A DNA stretch of 64,000 nucleotides from an uncultured Sulfitobacter sp. (GTDB lineage Bacteria > Pseudomonadota > Alphaproteobacteria > Rhodobacterales > Rhodobacteraceae), in NCBI RefSeq assembly GCF_947502895.1, contig NZ_CANNBM010000001.1, forward strand, positions 930,001 through 994,000. The letters run 5' to 3'. The translations under genes and the position numbers were made by a program. Every line of letters starts with the position of its first letter. Position 1 is the stretch's first letter. The notes under the pieces were generated by a model. It saw only the letters and a program-made list of their open reading frames with translations, had not been told where the DNA came from and made no database searches. Below, in pieces: positions 25,425 through 34,173 of the stretch.

Positions 25425-26629
25425 GCCTTGAGCAGTGCCTTCAGGTCCGAATCCTCATCCGCCACCACCTCTGGTACAGGTGATTTACCGCTTTCTATCA
25501 ATCTCTTACCCACCATATATCCACGTGGATCATTGGCTGCATCCACAGCCAGCAACGTCTCTCCACGGTAGTACCAGAACGACACAGGACCCGGTGCGAC
25601 CCCCCGTGTCACCACACGGTCATAGCCTGTATTCAAGCCCGCAATTTGCAGTTTCACATCATACTGATCCGACCAGAACCACGGCTTGGCGACATATTCT
25701 TTCTGAGCCCCCATCAGGTTCTGGGCCACCACCTCGGCCTGCTCAATGGCGTTCGGCACGCTCTCCAACCGGATACGCGCACTGCCATACGGGAACGAGG
25801 CACAGTCCCCCGCCGCCCAGACATGGGGCGCGCTACTGCGCCCGTAACTGTCCACTGCGATGCCATTCTCCAGCACGATACCAGCCGCTTCAGCCAATGC
25901 TGTGGCGGGGGCAATTCCCACACCAACGATCACAAAATCAACGTCCAGTTCAGTGCCATCAGTCAGGACAGCACCGCGCACGGCGTCGTCACCCGTCAGC
26001 CGTTCAAGCCCAACACCTTCGCGCAGGTCAACACCATGGTGCTGGTGCAAATCCCTAAAGAAATCAGAGGTTTCAGGCGATGCCACCCGTTGCAGGATAC
26101 GCGGCGCCATCTCAACCAGCGTCACCTCCAGCCCCAGTTTAGCCGCAACCGAGGCAGCCTCCAGCCCGATGTATCCGCCGCCCACAATCAGCACGCGTGC
26201 GCCGCTGACGAAACGCGGGGCCATCGCATCCACATCGGCCAATCCGCGCACCACATGCACACCGTCCAGCGCGCCACCAATCGCTGCTGGCAAGCGGTGC
26301 GGCACAGATCCGGTTGTCAGCACTAGATCATCGTAGGCTAGCGGAGTTCCATCCACAGTGATGACCCGTGCAGTCGTATCAACCTCCTCCACAGTCGCCC
26401 CTAGGCGCAGATCAATACCATGTTCGGCATAAAAGCTCTCGGGGCGCAAATAAAGCCGCTCCAGCGTCATGTCGCCCATCAAATAGGCCTTGGACAGGGG
26501 CGGTCGCTGATAGGGAGGCTGCGCCTCGGCCCCGATCAGGGTCACACGCCCTTCAAAGCCACTATTGCGCAGCTTTGCCACGCAAGACGATCCCGCCTGC
26601 CCTGCTCCGATGACAACGATATGGCGCAT
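25421..26629 (-). CDS. NAD(P)/FAD-dependent ferredoxin reductase (rhodocoxin/putidaredoxin reductase-like)
   Basis: 402 residues with two Rossmann motifs, FAD at the N-terminus (IVVIGAGQAGSSCVAKLRNSG) and NAD near residue 150 (VLIVGGGYIGLEAASVAAKLG), plus the C-terminal FAD motif VWAAGDCASFPY. This is the class that passes electrons from NADH to a [2Fe-2S] ferredoxin feeding cytochrome P450s or Rieske oxygenases. No ferredoxin or oxygenase gene is nearby, so its partner is elsewhere. The start at 26629 is chosen because homology begins there; the longer frame to 26788 overlaps the divergent peroxiredoxin gene. Confidence 0.88.
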   Translation of the reverse strand: MRHIVVIGAGQAGSSCVAKLRNSGFEGRVTLIGAEAQPPYQRPPLSKAYLMGDMTLERLYLRPESFYAEHGIDLRLGATVEEVDTTARVITVDGTPLAYDDLVLTTGSVPHRLPAAIGGALDGVHVVRGLADVDAMAPRFVSGARVLIVGGGYIGLEAASVAAKLGLEVTLVEMAPRILQRVASPETSDFFRDLHQHHGVDLREGVGLERLTGDDAVRGAVLTDGTELDVDFVIVGVGIAPATALAEAAGIVLENGIAVDSYGRSSAPHVWAAGDCASFPYGSARIRLESVPNAIEQAEVVAQNLMGAQKEYVAKPWFWSDQYDVKLQIAGLNTGYDRVVTRGVAPGPVSFWYYRGETLLAVDAANDPRGYMVGKRLIESGKSPVPEVVADEDSDLKALLKA

Positions 26630-26718
26630 GGATATTCTCCCCTGTTGCACTGGCCCCGACTGTGTGCAGACCCTATATCTGGGATAAGGACAAACACAAT
26701 CACATGAAAGGTTACACC

Positions 26719-27207
26719 ATGCCAATTTCCCAAGGCGACACCCTGCCAGACGCAACACTGGTCCGGATGGGTGCCGAAGGCCCCGCACCCGTCAAGATGA
26801 GTGATCTGACGAAGGGTCGCAAAGTCGTCGTTTTCGCCGTGCCGGGTGCCTTTACCCCGACCTGCCATTCCGCTCACGTCCCCAGCTTTGTGCGCACCAA
26901 GGACCAGTTTGATGCCAAAGGCGTAGACGAGATTATCTGCGTGTCGTGCAATGACCCTTTTGTCATGCAGGCATGGGGCGAAGCGACAGGTGCAACAGCC
27001 GCTGGCATCACCATGCTGGGCGATTCCTCGTCCGAGTTCACAAAAGCCATCGGTATGGACTTTGACGCAGCACCCGCAGGTCTGGTCGCACGGTCCAAAC
27101 GCTATGCGATGCTGGTGGATGACGGCAAAGTTACGCTGCTGCAGGAAGAAGAAAACCCCGGCGTCTGTGACGTGTCGGGTGGCGAAGGCCTGCTGGCCAG
27201 CATGTAA
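26719..27207 (+). CDS. Peroxiredoxin (Prx5/redoxin type)
   Basis: A 162-residue thiol peroxidase that reduces peroxides. The peroxidatic cysteine is C49 in PGAFTPTCHSAHVPSF; C74 and C77 in IICVSCNDPFVMQAWG are near the resolving position of atypical two-cysteine members. The final GEGLLASM is typical. AAAGG about seven bases before ATG 26719 supports that start over two upstream ones. Divergent from the ferredoxin reductase gene by about 90 bases, which must hold both promoters. Confidence 0.92.
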   Translation: MPISQGDTLPDATLVRMGAEGPAPVKMSDLTKGRKVVVFAVPGAFTPTCHSAHVPSFVRTKDQFDAKGVDEIICVSCNDPFVMQAWGEATGATAAGITMLGDSSSEFTKAIGMDFDAAPAGLVARSKRYAMLVDDGKVTLLQEEENPGVCDVSGGEGLLASM

Positions 27208-27214
27208 AACGAAA

Positions 27215-27254
27215 CAGGGCCGCATCTGCTGCGGCCCTGACTTCTCATTCTTTC
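27215..27254. terminator. Bidirectional terminator between peroxiredoxin and mscS
   Basis: A perfect 10-bp stem CAGGGCCGCA/TGCGGCCCTG (27215-27224 and 27230-27239) with a five-base loop sits between converging genes. On the minus strand TTTCGTTTT follows, a good tail for mscS; on the plus strand a weaker pyrimidine tail (cttctcattctttc) follows. Confidence 0.8.
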
Positions 27255-27264
27255 AGGCGGCGGG

Positions 27265-28122
27265 TCAGTCTGCTTTGGCCTGCACCATCGTACGGGTCGG
27301 AAACGGGATATCTATCCCGCCAGCATCCAGCGCCTCTTTGACATTGCGAGTCATGTCTGCACGATAGCCAAAATACACCGAGGCATCGCACCACACCCGC
27401 ACCAGAAAATCGACCGAGCTGTCACCGAGGTTTGTCACCTGCACAAACGGTTCCGGTGCCGCATGGGAGCGCGCGTCAGCCATGATGGTCTCACGAATGA
27501 TATCCTCGGCGTCTTTGAGGTTGGCCCCGTACCCCACGCCAAACGTCCATTCTGCACGCCGCTTGTCGTTGGTCGAATAGTTCGTGATGATATTGCCCCA
27601 AACTTCGGAATTGGGGACAATCACCTGTACATTGCTCATATCCGCCATCTCGGTAAAGTTCAGGCTGATCTGCTTGACGGTACCCATCTTGCCCGCGACT
27701 TCCACAAAATCACCCGTTTTTATCGGGCGGAACAGGATCAGCATGACGCCTGCCGCAATATTGGAAAGCGTTCCTTGCAAAGCCAGACCGATGGCCAAAC
27801 CAGCCGCACCAATTACAGCCACCACAGATGTGGTTTGTACGCCAAAAGTGTTCAGCACAAACAGGACAGTAAAGCCCATGATCACATAACGCAGGATGGA
27901 GGCGAGGAATTCGAACAGCATGTCGTCGAGATGCTTGTTCTTCTGGCTCAGCCGCACAATGCGGCGTTGCGCCCAAGCGGAGAGGGTCCAGCCCACAAAC
28001 AAGATCAGTATCGCGCCCAGAATCGATCCGGCCGCAGAGGCGAGGAAATCCAGTGTCAGCAGATCAGCCAGTGTTTTTCCTTGCCAGATCTCTGTTTCCA
28101 TTAGTTTATTCACAGTCTCCAT
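27265..28122 (-). CDS. mscS: Small-conductance mechanosensitive channel (MscS family)
   Basis: Inner-membrane channel that opens under membrane tension to release solutes on hypo-osmotic shock. The 285-residue protein has three N-terminal membrane helices; the pore helix is TTSVVAVIGAAGLAIGLALQGTLSNIAAGVMLIL near residues 92-125, with the glycine/alanine packing of MscS TM3. The beta domain follows with FRPIKTGDFVEVAGKMGTV and IVPNSEVWGNIITNYS. Length matches E. coli MscS. It is the last gene of a five-gene minus-strand operon, five bases after phhB. Confidence 0.92.
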   Translation of the reverse strand: METVNKLMETEIWQGKTLADLLTLDFLASAAGSILGAILILFVGWTLSAWAQRRIVRLSQKNKHLDDMLFEFLASILRYVIMGFTVLFVLNTFGVQTTSVVAVIGAAGLAIGLALQGTLSNIAAGVMLILFRPIKTGDFVEVAGKMGTVKQISLNFTEMADMSNVQVIVPNSEVWGNIITNYSTNDKRRAEWTFGVGYGANLKDAEDIIRETIMADARSHAAPEPFVQVTNLGDSSVDFLVRVWCDASVYFGYRADMTRNVKEALDAGGIDIPFPTRTMVQAKAD

Positions 28123-28126
28123 TACT

Positions 28127-28417
28127 TTAGAGGCCGTCCATCTTGCGCGCCAGTTTAGCGTCCAACGTACTCAGACCGTCCACATCATGGGTCGTCAGTG
28201 TGACCGTAACCTTGTTATAGACATTGCTCCATTCAGGATGGTGGTTCCACTTCTCTGCCCAGATCGCGGCACGCGTCATCCAGCCAAAGGCATCGGCAAA
28301 ATCATCGAACTTGTAGGTCTTGATGATCGCATCGCGGCCCTCAACCATAGCCCAACCGTTTTCCAGCAAGGGGTCCAATAGCGGGCCGCGCGTTTCGGCG
28401 CTTAGTTTCTCGGTCAT
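28127..28417 (-). CDS. phhB: 4a-hydroxytetrahydrobiopterin dehydratase (pterin-4a-carbinolamine dehydratase)
   Basis: 96 residues. The active-site cluster HHPEWSNVYNKVTVTLTTHDV (the [E/D]-K-x-x-H-H-P-[E/D]-W pattern) is plain near residues 58-80. The enzyme regenerates the pterin cofactor after aromatic hydroxylation, and in bacteria without phenylalanine hydroxylase it may help molybdopterin or other pterin pathways. No phhA is seen in the window. It overlaps the upstream GNAT-like gene by four bases. Confidence 0.93.
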   Translation of the reverse strand: MTEKLSAETRGPLLDPLLENGWAMVEGRDAIIKTYKFDDFADAFGWMTRAAIWAEKWNHHPEWSNVYNKVTVTLTTHDVDGLSTLDAKLARKMDGL

Positions 28418-29601
28418 TCCTGTTCCTCAACTTCTGTCTTTTTGAAAGGGCCATACTCTGTCAGCACCTCTATTTCCTCGTCTACTGCGGCACGCTCTGC
28501 CTCCAGATAATCACCCACGGCGCGGGCAAAGCCCGCATCGCGCATCCAGTGCAGCGACCATGTCGGCGTCGGCAAATATCCCCGCGCCAGCTTGTGTTCG
28601 CCCTGCGCGCCTGCCTCGACTGTGCCTAGCCCCATCGCGATGGCGATATCAATGGCTTGGTAATAACACAGTTCAAAATGCAGGCATGAATGATGCTCGG
28701 TGCAGCCCCAGTACCTTCCGTACAACGCATCAGCACCGATAAAGTTCATCGCACCGGCCACCCATCTGCCGTTTCGCTCGGCCAGCACCAGTGCGATATC
28801 ATCCCGCAAGACCTCTTGGGCGATATCGAAAAACGCACGGGTCAGATAGGGCTGGCCCCATTTGCGCGCACCGGTGTCCTGATAGAAAATCCAGAACGCG
28901 TCCCAATGTTCGGGCTGAATTTCGTCGCCCGTGAAGGTATGGATCGTCCCGCCAAAGCTCTGTGCAGCGGCGCGTTCCTTGCGCATGTTCTTGCGTTTAC
29001 GCGAACTAAGGCTAGCGAGGAAATCGTCGAAGTCAGCATAGCTGTCATTGCGCCAATGAAACTGCTGGCTCTTGCGCGGCATCAGGCCCAGCGCCTGCGC
29101 GCGCGCCGCCTCCTCACCCGTGCAGAACGTCACGTTTAGCGAGCTGAGATTGTTGTTTTCGGTCAGCTGCACAGCGCCCTGTACCAGCGCATCGAATGCT
29201 ACCTCCTCAAACCCTTCGCGGGTGAGGAAGCGGCGACCGGTGGCGGGGGTATGAGGCACTGCAATTTGTAGTTTCGGATAGTAACGCCCGCCCGCCCGCT
29301 CATAGGCATGCGCCCAAGAGTGGTCAAAAATATACTCCCCCTGCGAATGGGATTTCGCATAGAGCGGGGCGACGCCAATGATTTGTCCAGCGATGCTGGC
29401 CGTCAGGTATTGCGGCTGCCAGCCCGTGCCAGCACCCACACTGCCGCTATCCTCAAGCGCCTTGAGGAAGCGATACGTGGTGAAAGGGTCCTTCGGGCGT
29501 GCCCCCCCTACTGCTTCGGGGCAGGCACACGCATCCCAGTCGTCCGCGTCAATCTGGGACAGGGATGATATGATCCTGATCTCGACCTCTTGCGCGCTCA
29601 T
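28414..29601 (-). CDS. GNAT-superfamily peptidogalycan-type protein (COG3146/DUF482)
   Basis: 395 residues. Conserved strings of the DUF482 family are seen: SLSQIDADDWDACA at the start, FLKALEDSGSVGAGTGWQPQYL, FDHSWAHAYERAGGRYYPKLQIAVPFTP-type text near residue 90-115, and GAQGEHKLARGYLPTPTWSLHW near 330-350. The fold belongs to the FemX/GNAT group, so aminoacyl or acyl transfer is likely, but no substrate is established. It is third in the ridA-ugpQ operon and overlaps phhB by four bases. Confidence 0.85.
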   Translation of the reverse strand: MSAQEVEIRIISSLSQIDADDWDACACPEAVGGARPKDPFTTYRFLKALEDSGSVGAGTGWQPQYLTASIAGQIIGVAPLYAKSHSQGEYIFDHSWAHAYERAGGRYYPKLQIAVPHTPATGRRFLTREGFEEVAFDALVQGAVQLTENNNLSSLNVTFCTGEEAARAQALGLMPRKSQQFHWRNDSYADFDDFLASLSSRKRKNMRKERAAAQSFGGTIHTFTGDEIQPEHWDAFWIFYQDTGARKWGQPYLTRAFFDIAQEVLRDDIALVLAERNGRWVAGAMNFIGADALYGRYWGCTEHHSCLHFELCYYQAIDIAIAMGLGTVEAGAQGEHKLARGYLPTPTWSLHWMRDAGFARAVGDYLEAERAAVDEEIEVLTEYGPFKKTEVEEQE

Positions 29602-29668
29602 CTGCCAGCCCCTTTGTTCTGCTTCGTGCTAGATGTGGCACGCGGGGCGCGATGTTCAAGCGGTGCTT

Positions 29669-30439
29669 TCAATCGCTTAAGGCAGCGGCGTAGCCCTCGA
29701 ACGTAATCGTATCGGCCACCTGCCGCGCCCGCGCCTCCTGGGCTGCACTGCGCACGGTCCAACAACTGATGATTGCACCCTCTTTTTTCAGCTCGGCCAC
29801 GCGCGGGCGGTCCAGATCGTCTACTTCGTGACTGATAAAACACGCCCCCACGCGGTCATAGTCGGGAATGGCGCGCAGGTGGTCACGGATGTGCTGACCC
29901 AGCGGCCAATCGCCCTCGCGGTAGGCGGATGTGGTGATACCACGCGGCACCTCAGGGCATAGCTGTTGCAGCAGCGCTACCGAATTGGGGTTAAACGACA
30001 TAACTGCCAGATCGCCAGCGTAACCACTGATCGCCTGCGCGGTTGCTTCCTCCAGCGGGCCAAGGTCAGTGCCCATGTTGCCGTCCTGATCCTTTAGCTC
30101 AACCAGTATCGGCACGCGCCCTGCCACCAGCGCCAGCACCTCTGGCAGATCGGGAATGCCTTCGTCACCGCCAGTCAACGCAATGCTGCGTAGTGCATCC
30201 GCACTGTGCAAACGCACGGCCCCTTGCACTGCCGTCAGGCGACCGAGATGATAGTCGTGAAACACCATGGCCGCGCCATCTGCGCTGAGCTGCACGTCGA
30301 TCTCGATGCCGTAGCCCGCATCAATCGCTGCGCGAATAGCAGCGCGTGAGTTTTCGGGCCGCCCCTGCGTGACATCGTGCAAGGCGCGATGCGCAAACGG
30401 CACACACGCAAAACGGGGCGGCAAGGTTGGTCTGGTCAT
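29669..30439 (-). CDS. ugpQ: Glycerophosphodiester phosphodiesterase
   Basis: A 256-residue TIM-barrel enzyme that splits glycerophosphodiesters into sn-glycerol 3-phosphate and an alcohol. Signature residues are present: AHRALHDVTQGRPENSRAAI near residues 17-36 (HR and EN), GYGIEIDVQLSADGAAMVFHD near 42-62 (ExD and HD), and VELKDQDG near 115. No signal peptide, so it is cytoplasmic like UgpQ. The start overlaps the ridA stop (ATGA). Confidence 0.9.
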   Translation of the reverse strand: MTRPTLPPRFACVPFAHRALHDVTQGRPENSRAAIRAAIDAGYGIEIDVQLSADGAAMVFHDYHLGRLTAVQGAVRLHSADALRSIALTGGDEGIPDLPEVLALVAGRVPILVELKDQDGNMGTDLGPLEEATAQAISGYAGDLAVMSFNPNSVALLQQLCPEVPRGITTSAYREGDWPLGQHIRDHLRAIPDYDRVGACFISHEVDDLDRPRVAELKKEGAIISCWTVRSAAQEARARQVADTITFEGYAAALSD

Positions 30440-30894
30440 GAAATCTCGAAAATACCTTCGATCTCTACAGCGACGCCCAGCGGCAGCGCCCCCGCAGAAA
30501 CAGCAGAGCGTGCATGACGACCCGCATCGCCCAAGGCTTCTACCAAAAAGTCTGAACAGCCGTTTACAACTTTTGGCTGGTCGGCAAAATCTTTGGTAGA
30601 GTTCACAAAGCCTGTCAGCTTTACCACACGCTTGAGACGGTCAATGTCACCACCACAGGCTGCTTTGACCTGTGCCAACAATTGCAGCGCGCATGTCTTG
30701 GCAGCAGCAGCACCTTCTTCGATGCTCATGTTGTCGCCCAGAACGCCTGTAATCAGCCCGTCATCTGTACGCGAAATCTGCCCCGAGACATACAGTGTGT
30801 TACCCACCTGCACGAACGGCACATAATTGGCCGCAGGGGCAGATGCATCGGGAAGCGTGATACCAAGATCGGTCAGACGTTGTGCAATGCTCAT
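30436..30894 (-). CDS. RidA family protein (enamine/imine deaminase)
   Basis: 152 residues of the YjgF/YER057c/UK114 fold. This long-form RidA has YVPFVQVGNTLYVSGQISRTDDG near residues 25-47 and RLKRVVKLTGFVNSTKDF near 103-120, and ends SAVSAGALPLGVAVEIEGIFE with the near-terminal glutamate. RidA proteins hydrolyse reactive enamines made by PLP enzymes; the conserved arginine of the canonical subgroup (in the SARSAV-type context) is seen as HARSAVSAG. First gene of the operon ridA, ugpQ, COG3146, phhB, mscS. Together they look like housekeeping rather than one pathway. Confidence 0.9.
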   Translation of the reverse strand: MSIAQRLTDLGITLPDASAPAANYVPFVQVGNTLYVSGQISRTDDGLITGVLGDNMSIEEGAAAAKTCALQLLAQVKAACGGDIDRLKRVVKLTGFVNSTKDFADQPKVVNGCSDFLVEALGDAGRHARSAVSAGALPLGVAVEIEGIFEIS

Positions 30895-30967
30895 CAGAAA
30901 GGTCCTTTGCTAGGGTTTTATCGACCCGAACGCTAACGCCCTTGGCGCGGCTGCGAAAGACCTGCAA

Positions 30968-32272
30968 TCAGCTTTCGCGCCACGACTTCACAAAATAATC
31001 CGTGACCGGTTTCACAAGGTATGTCAGCGGCGAACGATCACCGGTTTTGATGAAGGCATCCACCGGCATTCCGGGCAGCAATTGTGTGCCTTCGGGCAGC
31101 CTCTCCATCTCGCCTGGCGACAAGATGATCTCGGCGCGGAAATAGCTGGCCCCTGTGTTGGGATCATCCAACGCATCTGCCGAGATAAGCATAACCGTGC
31201 CTTTCAATTCGGGCGTGGTGCGCTGATCCAGTGATGACAAACGCAGGTTAACCTCTTGGCCCACTGAAATCTCGTCGATGTTGGTTGGCATGACTTGGGC
31301 CGCGATGACCAAGGGGCGGTCCTGCGGGACCAGAAACATCAGCGGCTCTGCCGGACGGATCACCGAACGCGGCGTTGTGACCTGCAACGAATAAACAATG
31401 CCCGACACAGGTGCGCGAATGTCGAGCCTGTCGATAAGCGCCATCAGTGCGCGGCGCTGTTCGATCAAAGCCAATTCGCGGAAACGCGTCTCGCGCAGCT
31501 GGGCGATAGCCTCCTCGCGCCCCGACGTGCCCAGCTTTAGCCCGACAATCTCGATTTCGGTGATGCGCCCTTCGGCCTGCGCGCGGGTCGCGACCAGTTC
31601 GCCGATCTGTCCCGTCAGGCGGGCTTTTTCGCGCTGCAAACCCAATACAGACGACATTTGTGCAAGACCCTGATCCAGAAGTGTCTGCTGGCTCTTCAAC
31701 TGCTGCTCAATCAGCTCCAGCTGTGTTTCGAGAGCGATTTCCTGCGCCGAAACACCTTTGATCTGCTCTTCGATCTGGTTGCGCTGTTTGCCAAGCTGCT
31801 CAATCTCGCGGTTCACGCTGTCACGCCGCGCGTAAAACAGATTGCTTTGACCATCCATCAGCTCTTGCGCATCGGGGTTGGTCTTACCTACCTCCACCAG
31901 CTCTTGCGGAAATTTGATTACCTCACGCTCGTCGCGTTGCGCTTCCAGACGGCCACGGCGGGCCATCAGCTCAAACAACTGACCTTCGATCAAGGTAAGT
32001 TCCGAACGGGCCTGCTGGGTATCGAGCTGCAATAACAGATCACCCGCTTTGACCAAATCGCCTTCATCTACGTTAATCGTCGCGATTGTGCCGCCCGTAT
32101 CATGCTGCACAACCTGACGGTTGCGGTCGACCTCAATGCGGCCAGACGCAATGATTGCCCCTGCGATATTGCTCATCACTGACCAAGAGCCGAAGCCACC
32201 GAACAGCACGGCGATACCGATCATGCCAATAAAGACAGGCCGCCATGCGGTCCATTTGTTGCCACTGCTCAT
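30968..32272 (-). CDS. prsE: Type I secretion membrane fusion protein (HlyD/PrsE family)
   Basis: 434 residues. One N-terminal membrane helix (residues about 14-35) is followed by DRNRQVVQHDTGGTIATINVDEGDLVKAGDLLLQLD (biotinyl-lipoyl-like half), a long coiled coil from about 75 to 265 rich in Q/E/L, and the second lipoyl half and beta barrel (IRAPVSGIVYSL). It bridges the ABC exporter and a TolC-like outer-membrane channel. Overlaps the ABC gene by four bases. No TolC homologue is in the window. Confidence 0.9.
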   Translation of the reverse strand: MSSGNKWTAWRPVFIGMIGIAVLFGGFGSWSVMSNIAGAIIASGRIEVDRNRQVVQHDTGGTIATINVDEGDLVKAGDLLLQLDTQQARSELTLIEGQLFELMARRGRLEAQRDEREVIKFPQELVEVGKTNPDAQELMDGQSNLFYARRDSVNREIEQLGKQRNQIEEQIKGVSAQEIALETQLELIEQQLKSQQTLLDQGLAQMSSVLGLQREKARLTGQIGELVATRAQAEGRITEIEIVGLKLGTSGREEAIAQLRETRFRELALIEQRRALMALIDRLDIRAPVSGIVYSLQVTTPRSVIRPAEPLMFLVPQDRPLVIAAQVMPTNIDEISVGQEVNLRLSSLDQRTTPELKGTVMLISADALDDPNTGASYFRAEIILSPGEMERLPEGTQLLPGMPVDAFIKTGDRSPLTYLVKPVTDYFVKSWRES

Positions 32273-34005
32273 GTCACGCCCCCTGCGCCAGCCGGCGATT
32301 TCTGGATTTCCTGATGGTTTTTCACCATGCCTTTCAGCACTTCTTCTTTCGGACCGAATGCCATGCGCATACCGCCGTCAAGAACCAGCAAGGTATCACA
32401 CTCCTGAATAGCAGCAGGCCGATGCGCCATAATCAGCACCGAGCGGCCCGTTTCCTTCATCCCGCGGATGGCTTGGTTCAACGCTTGCGAGCCTGTGTTG
32501 TCGAGGTTCGAGTTCGGCTCGTCCAACACCAGAATAACCGGATCGGCATACAGCGCACGCGCCAGCCCGATACGCTGCATCTGCCCGCCCGACAGTCGCA
32601 CCTGCCCCGAGCGGATCACCGTGTCATAGCCATCTGGCAACTCAAGTATCATCTCGTGTGCGGCGGCCATCTTAGCTGCGGCCACGACTTTCTCTGCGTC
32701 AGGCGTATCGGCCAATCGGGCAATGTTCTGCGCGATTGTCCCGTCAAACAATGCGACGCGCTGCGGCAGATAACCGATATGCGTGCCCAAAGTCTCGGTG
32801 CCGTAATGCTCGAGTGCTGCACCATCAAGGCGGACAGAGCCACCCGCAGGCCGCCATACGCCTGTCAGCGTGCGCGCCAGCGTTGTTTTGCCCGACCCTG
32901 ACGGTCCGATCACACCAACCGCTTGGCCAGGCTTCACATCAAACGAGATCGACTTCAGCGAGGCTTGCTTTTCACCCGGTGGCACCACGGTAAGGTTCTT
33001 GGCCACCAGCGATGCTTTGGGTTTTGGCAAGTCGGTCCGCGGCGCCTCGACTGCGACAGTGCCCAAAAGCTCGGCCAGATTGTTCCAGCCCGTATGGCCG
33101 CGCTGCAAGATCGCCCACTGGTTGAGCATCATCTCGACAGGGGCAAGCGCACGACCCAGCAGGATAGAACCCGCAATCATCGCACCTGGCGTCAACTGGT
33201 TTTGCAAAACCAGATATGCGCCCATGCCCAACATGGCCGATTGTAGGAACAAGCGGATGGTCTTTGTCATAGAGGTGAAAGTGCCACCCACATCAGCGGC
33301 ACGCACTTGGCCTTCCAGCGCCTCGGTCCGCGCCTTCTGCCAGCGGGTAAACGCCGCATCGCGCATGCCCATGGCCTGAACCATTTCGGCCTCGGTGCGA
33401 ATCTGGTCCGCCATGCCGCCCGCTTGTTGACCCGCTATAGCGGCCCGTGACTGCGCGCCACGCGACAGGAACTGGTTGGCGATAGTGATAACGATCAAAA
33501 CCGCGCCACCAATAAGCGCCAGATACCCGAGATATTCGTGGAAGACGAAAATACCCGCAAAAAAGATTGGTGTCCAAGGCAGATCAAACGCGGCCATCAA
33601 CACGGGCGACGTAATCATCCGCTGCACAGCTTCCAGATCAGCAAGGCTTGCGTTGGTTTTGCTGTCAGGGGCCACGGCTGATTTGCGTACAACCGCATCA
33701 AACACGCGGCGGTCCAGATCATCCTGAAAACGTGCGCCCACACGGCCCATGATGCGCCCGCGCGTGTAGTCAAGCACACCCATAACACCATACAGGAACA
33801 CAACCAGAAGCGACAAAGCAACCAGCGTTTCCTGACTTCCCGACCCCAGCACACGGTCATAGACCTGCAGCATATAGATAGGACCGGTCAACATCAGCAG
33901 ATTCGCAAACGCCGAGAACAAACCCACAGTCCAATAAAGCGAACGACTACGCTTGCGAATTTGACGCAATTCCTCGCGGCCGCGTTTTACAGCATCAGTC
34001 TGCAT
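32269..34005 (-). CDS. prsD: Type I secretion ABC transporter, permease and ATPase (PrsD/AprD family)
   Basis: 578 residues. An N-terminal six-helix membrane domain (VGLFSAFANLLMLTGPIYML onward) is followed by the nucleotide-binding domain: Walker A GPSGSGKTTLARTL near residue 364, signature LSGGQMQRIGLARAL near 470, Walker B VILVLDEPNSNLD near 490, and the switch histidine in IMAHRPAA. There is no C39 peptidase domain, as in PrsD/LapB-like RTX exporters. It is the first gene of a two-gene operon. Cargo not adjacent; the Hint protein at 17200 is one candidate. Confidence 0.92.
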   Translation of the reverse strand: MQTDAVKRGREELRQIRKRSRSLYWTVGLFSAFANLLMLTGPIYMLQVYDRVLGSGSQETLVALSLLVVFLYGVMGVLDYTRGRIMGRVGARFQDDLDRRVFDAVVRKSAVAPDSKTNASLADLEAVQRMITSPVLMAAFDLPWTPIFFAGIFVFHEYLGYLALIGGAVLIVITIANQFLSRGAQSRAAIAGQQAGGMADQIRTEAEMVQAMGMRDAAFTRWQKARTEALEGQVRAADVGGTFTSMTKTIRLFLQSAMLGMGAYLVLQNQLTPGAMIAGSILLGRALAPVEMMLNQWAILQRGHTGWNNLAELLGTVAVEAPRTDLPKPKASLVAKNLTVVPPGEKQASLKSISFDVKPGQAVGVIGPSGSGKTTLARTLTGVWRPAGGSVRLDGAALEHYGTETLGTHIGYLPQRVALFDGTIAQNIARLADTPDAEKVVAAAKMAAAHEMILELPDGYDTVIRSGQVRLSGGQMQRIGLARALYADPVILVLDEPNSNLDNTGSQALNQAIRGMKETGRSVLIMAHRPAAIQECDTLLVLDGGMRMAFGPKEEVLKGMVKNHQEIQKSPAGAGGVT

Positions 34006-34173
34006 AGGTAGGTCTCCAAAGGTCGGTCACAGGCCACTCTTATCGTATTCGTTTTAGGACACACTCAATAATTGCGTGCTTTGGTTCGATTTAGCGGCGG
34101 GTGTGGTGCAATAAGCAGTTAAAAATGAAGTTGTATGTAATCCGCATACCAAACACTGGCACTGCGCCAAATG

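Noticed and set aside
34075..34100. tRNA-like string GGTTCGATT
   Set aside because: No acceptor, anticodon or D arm can be built around it; it lies in the spacer upstream of the secretion ABC gene.
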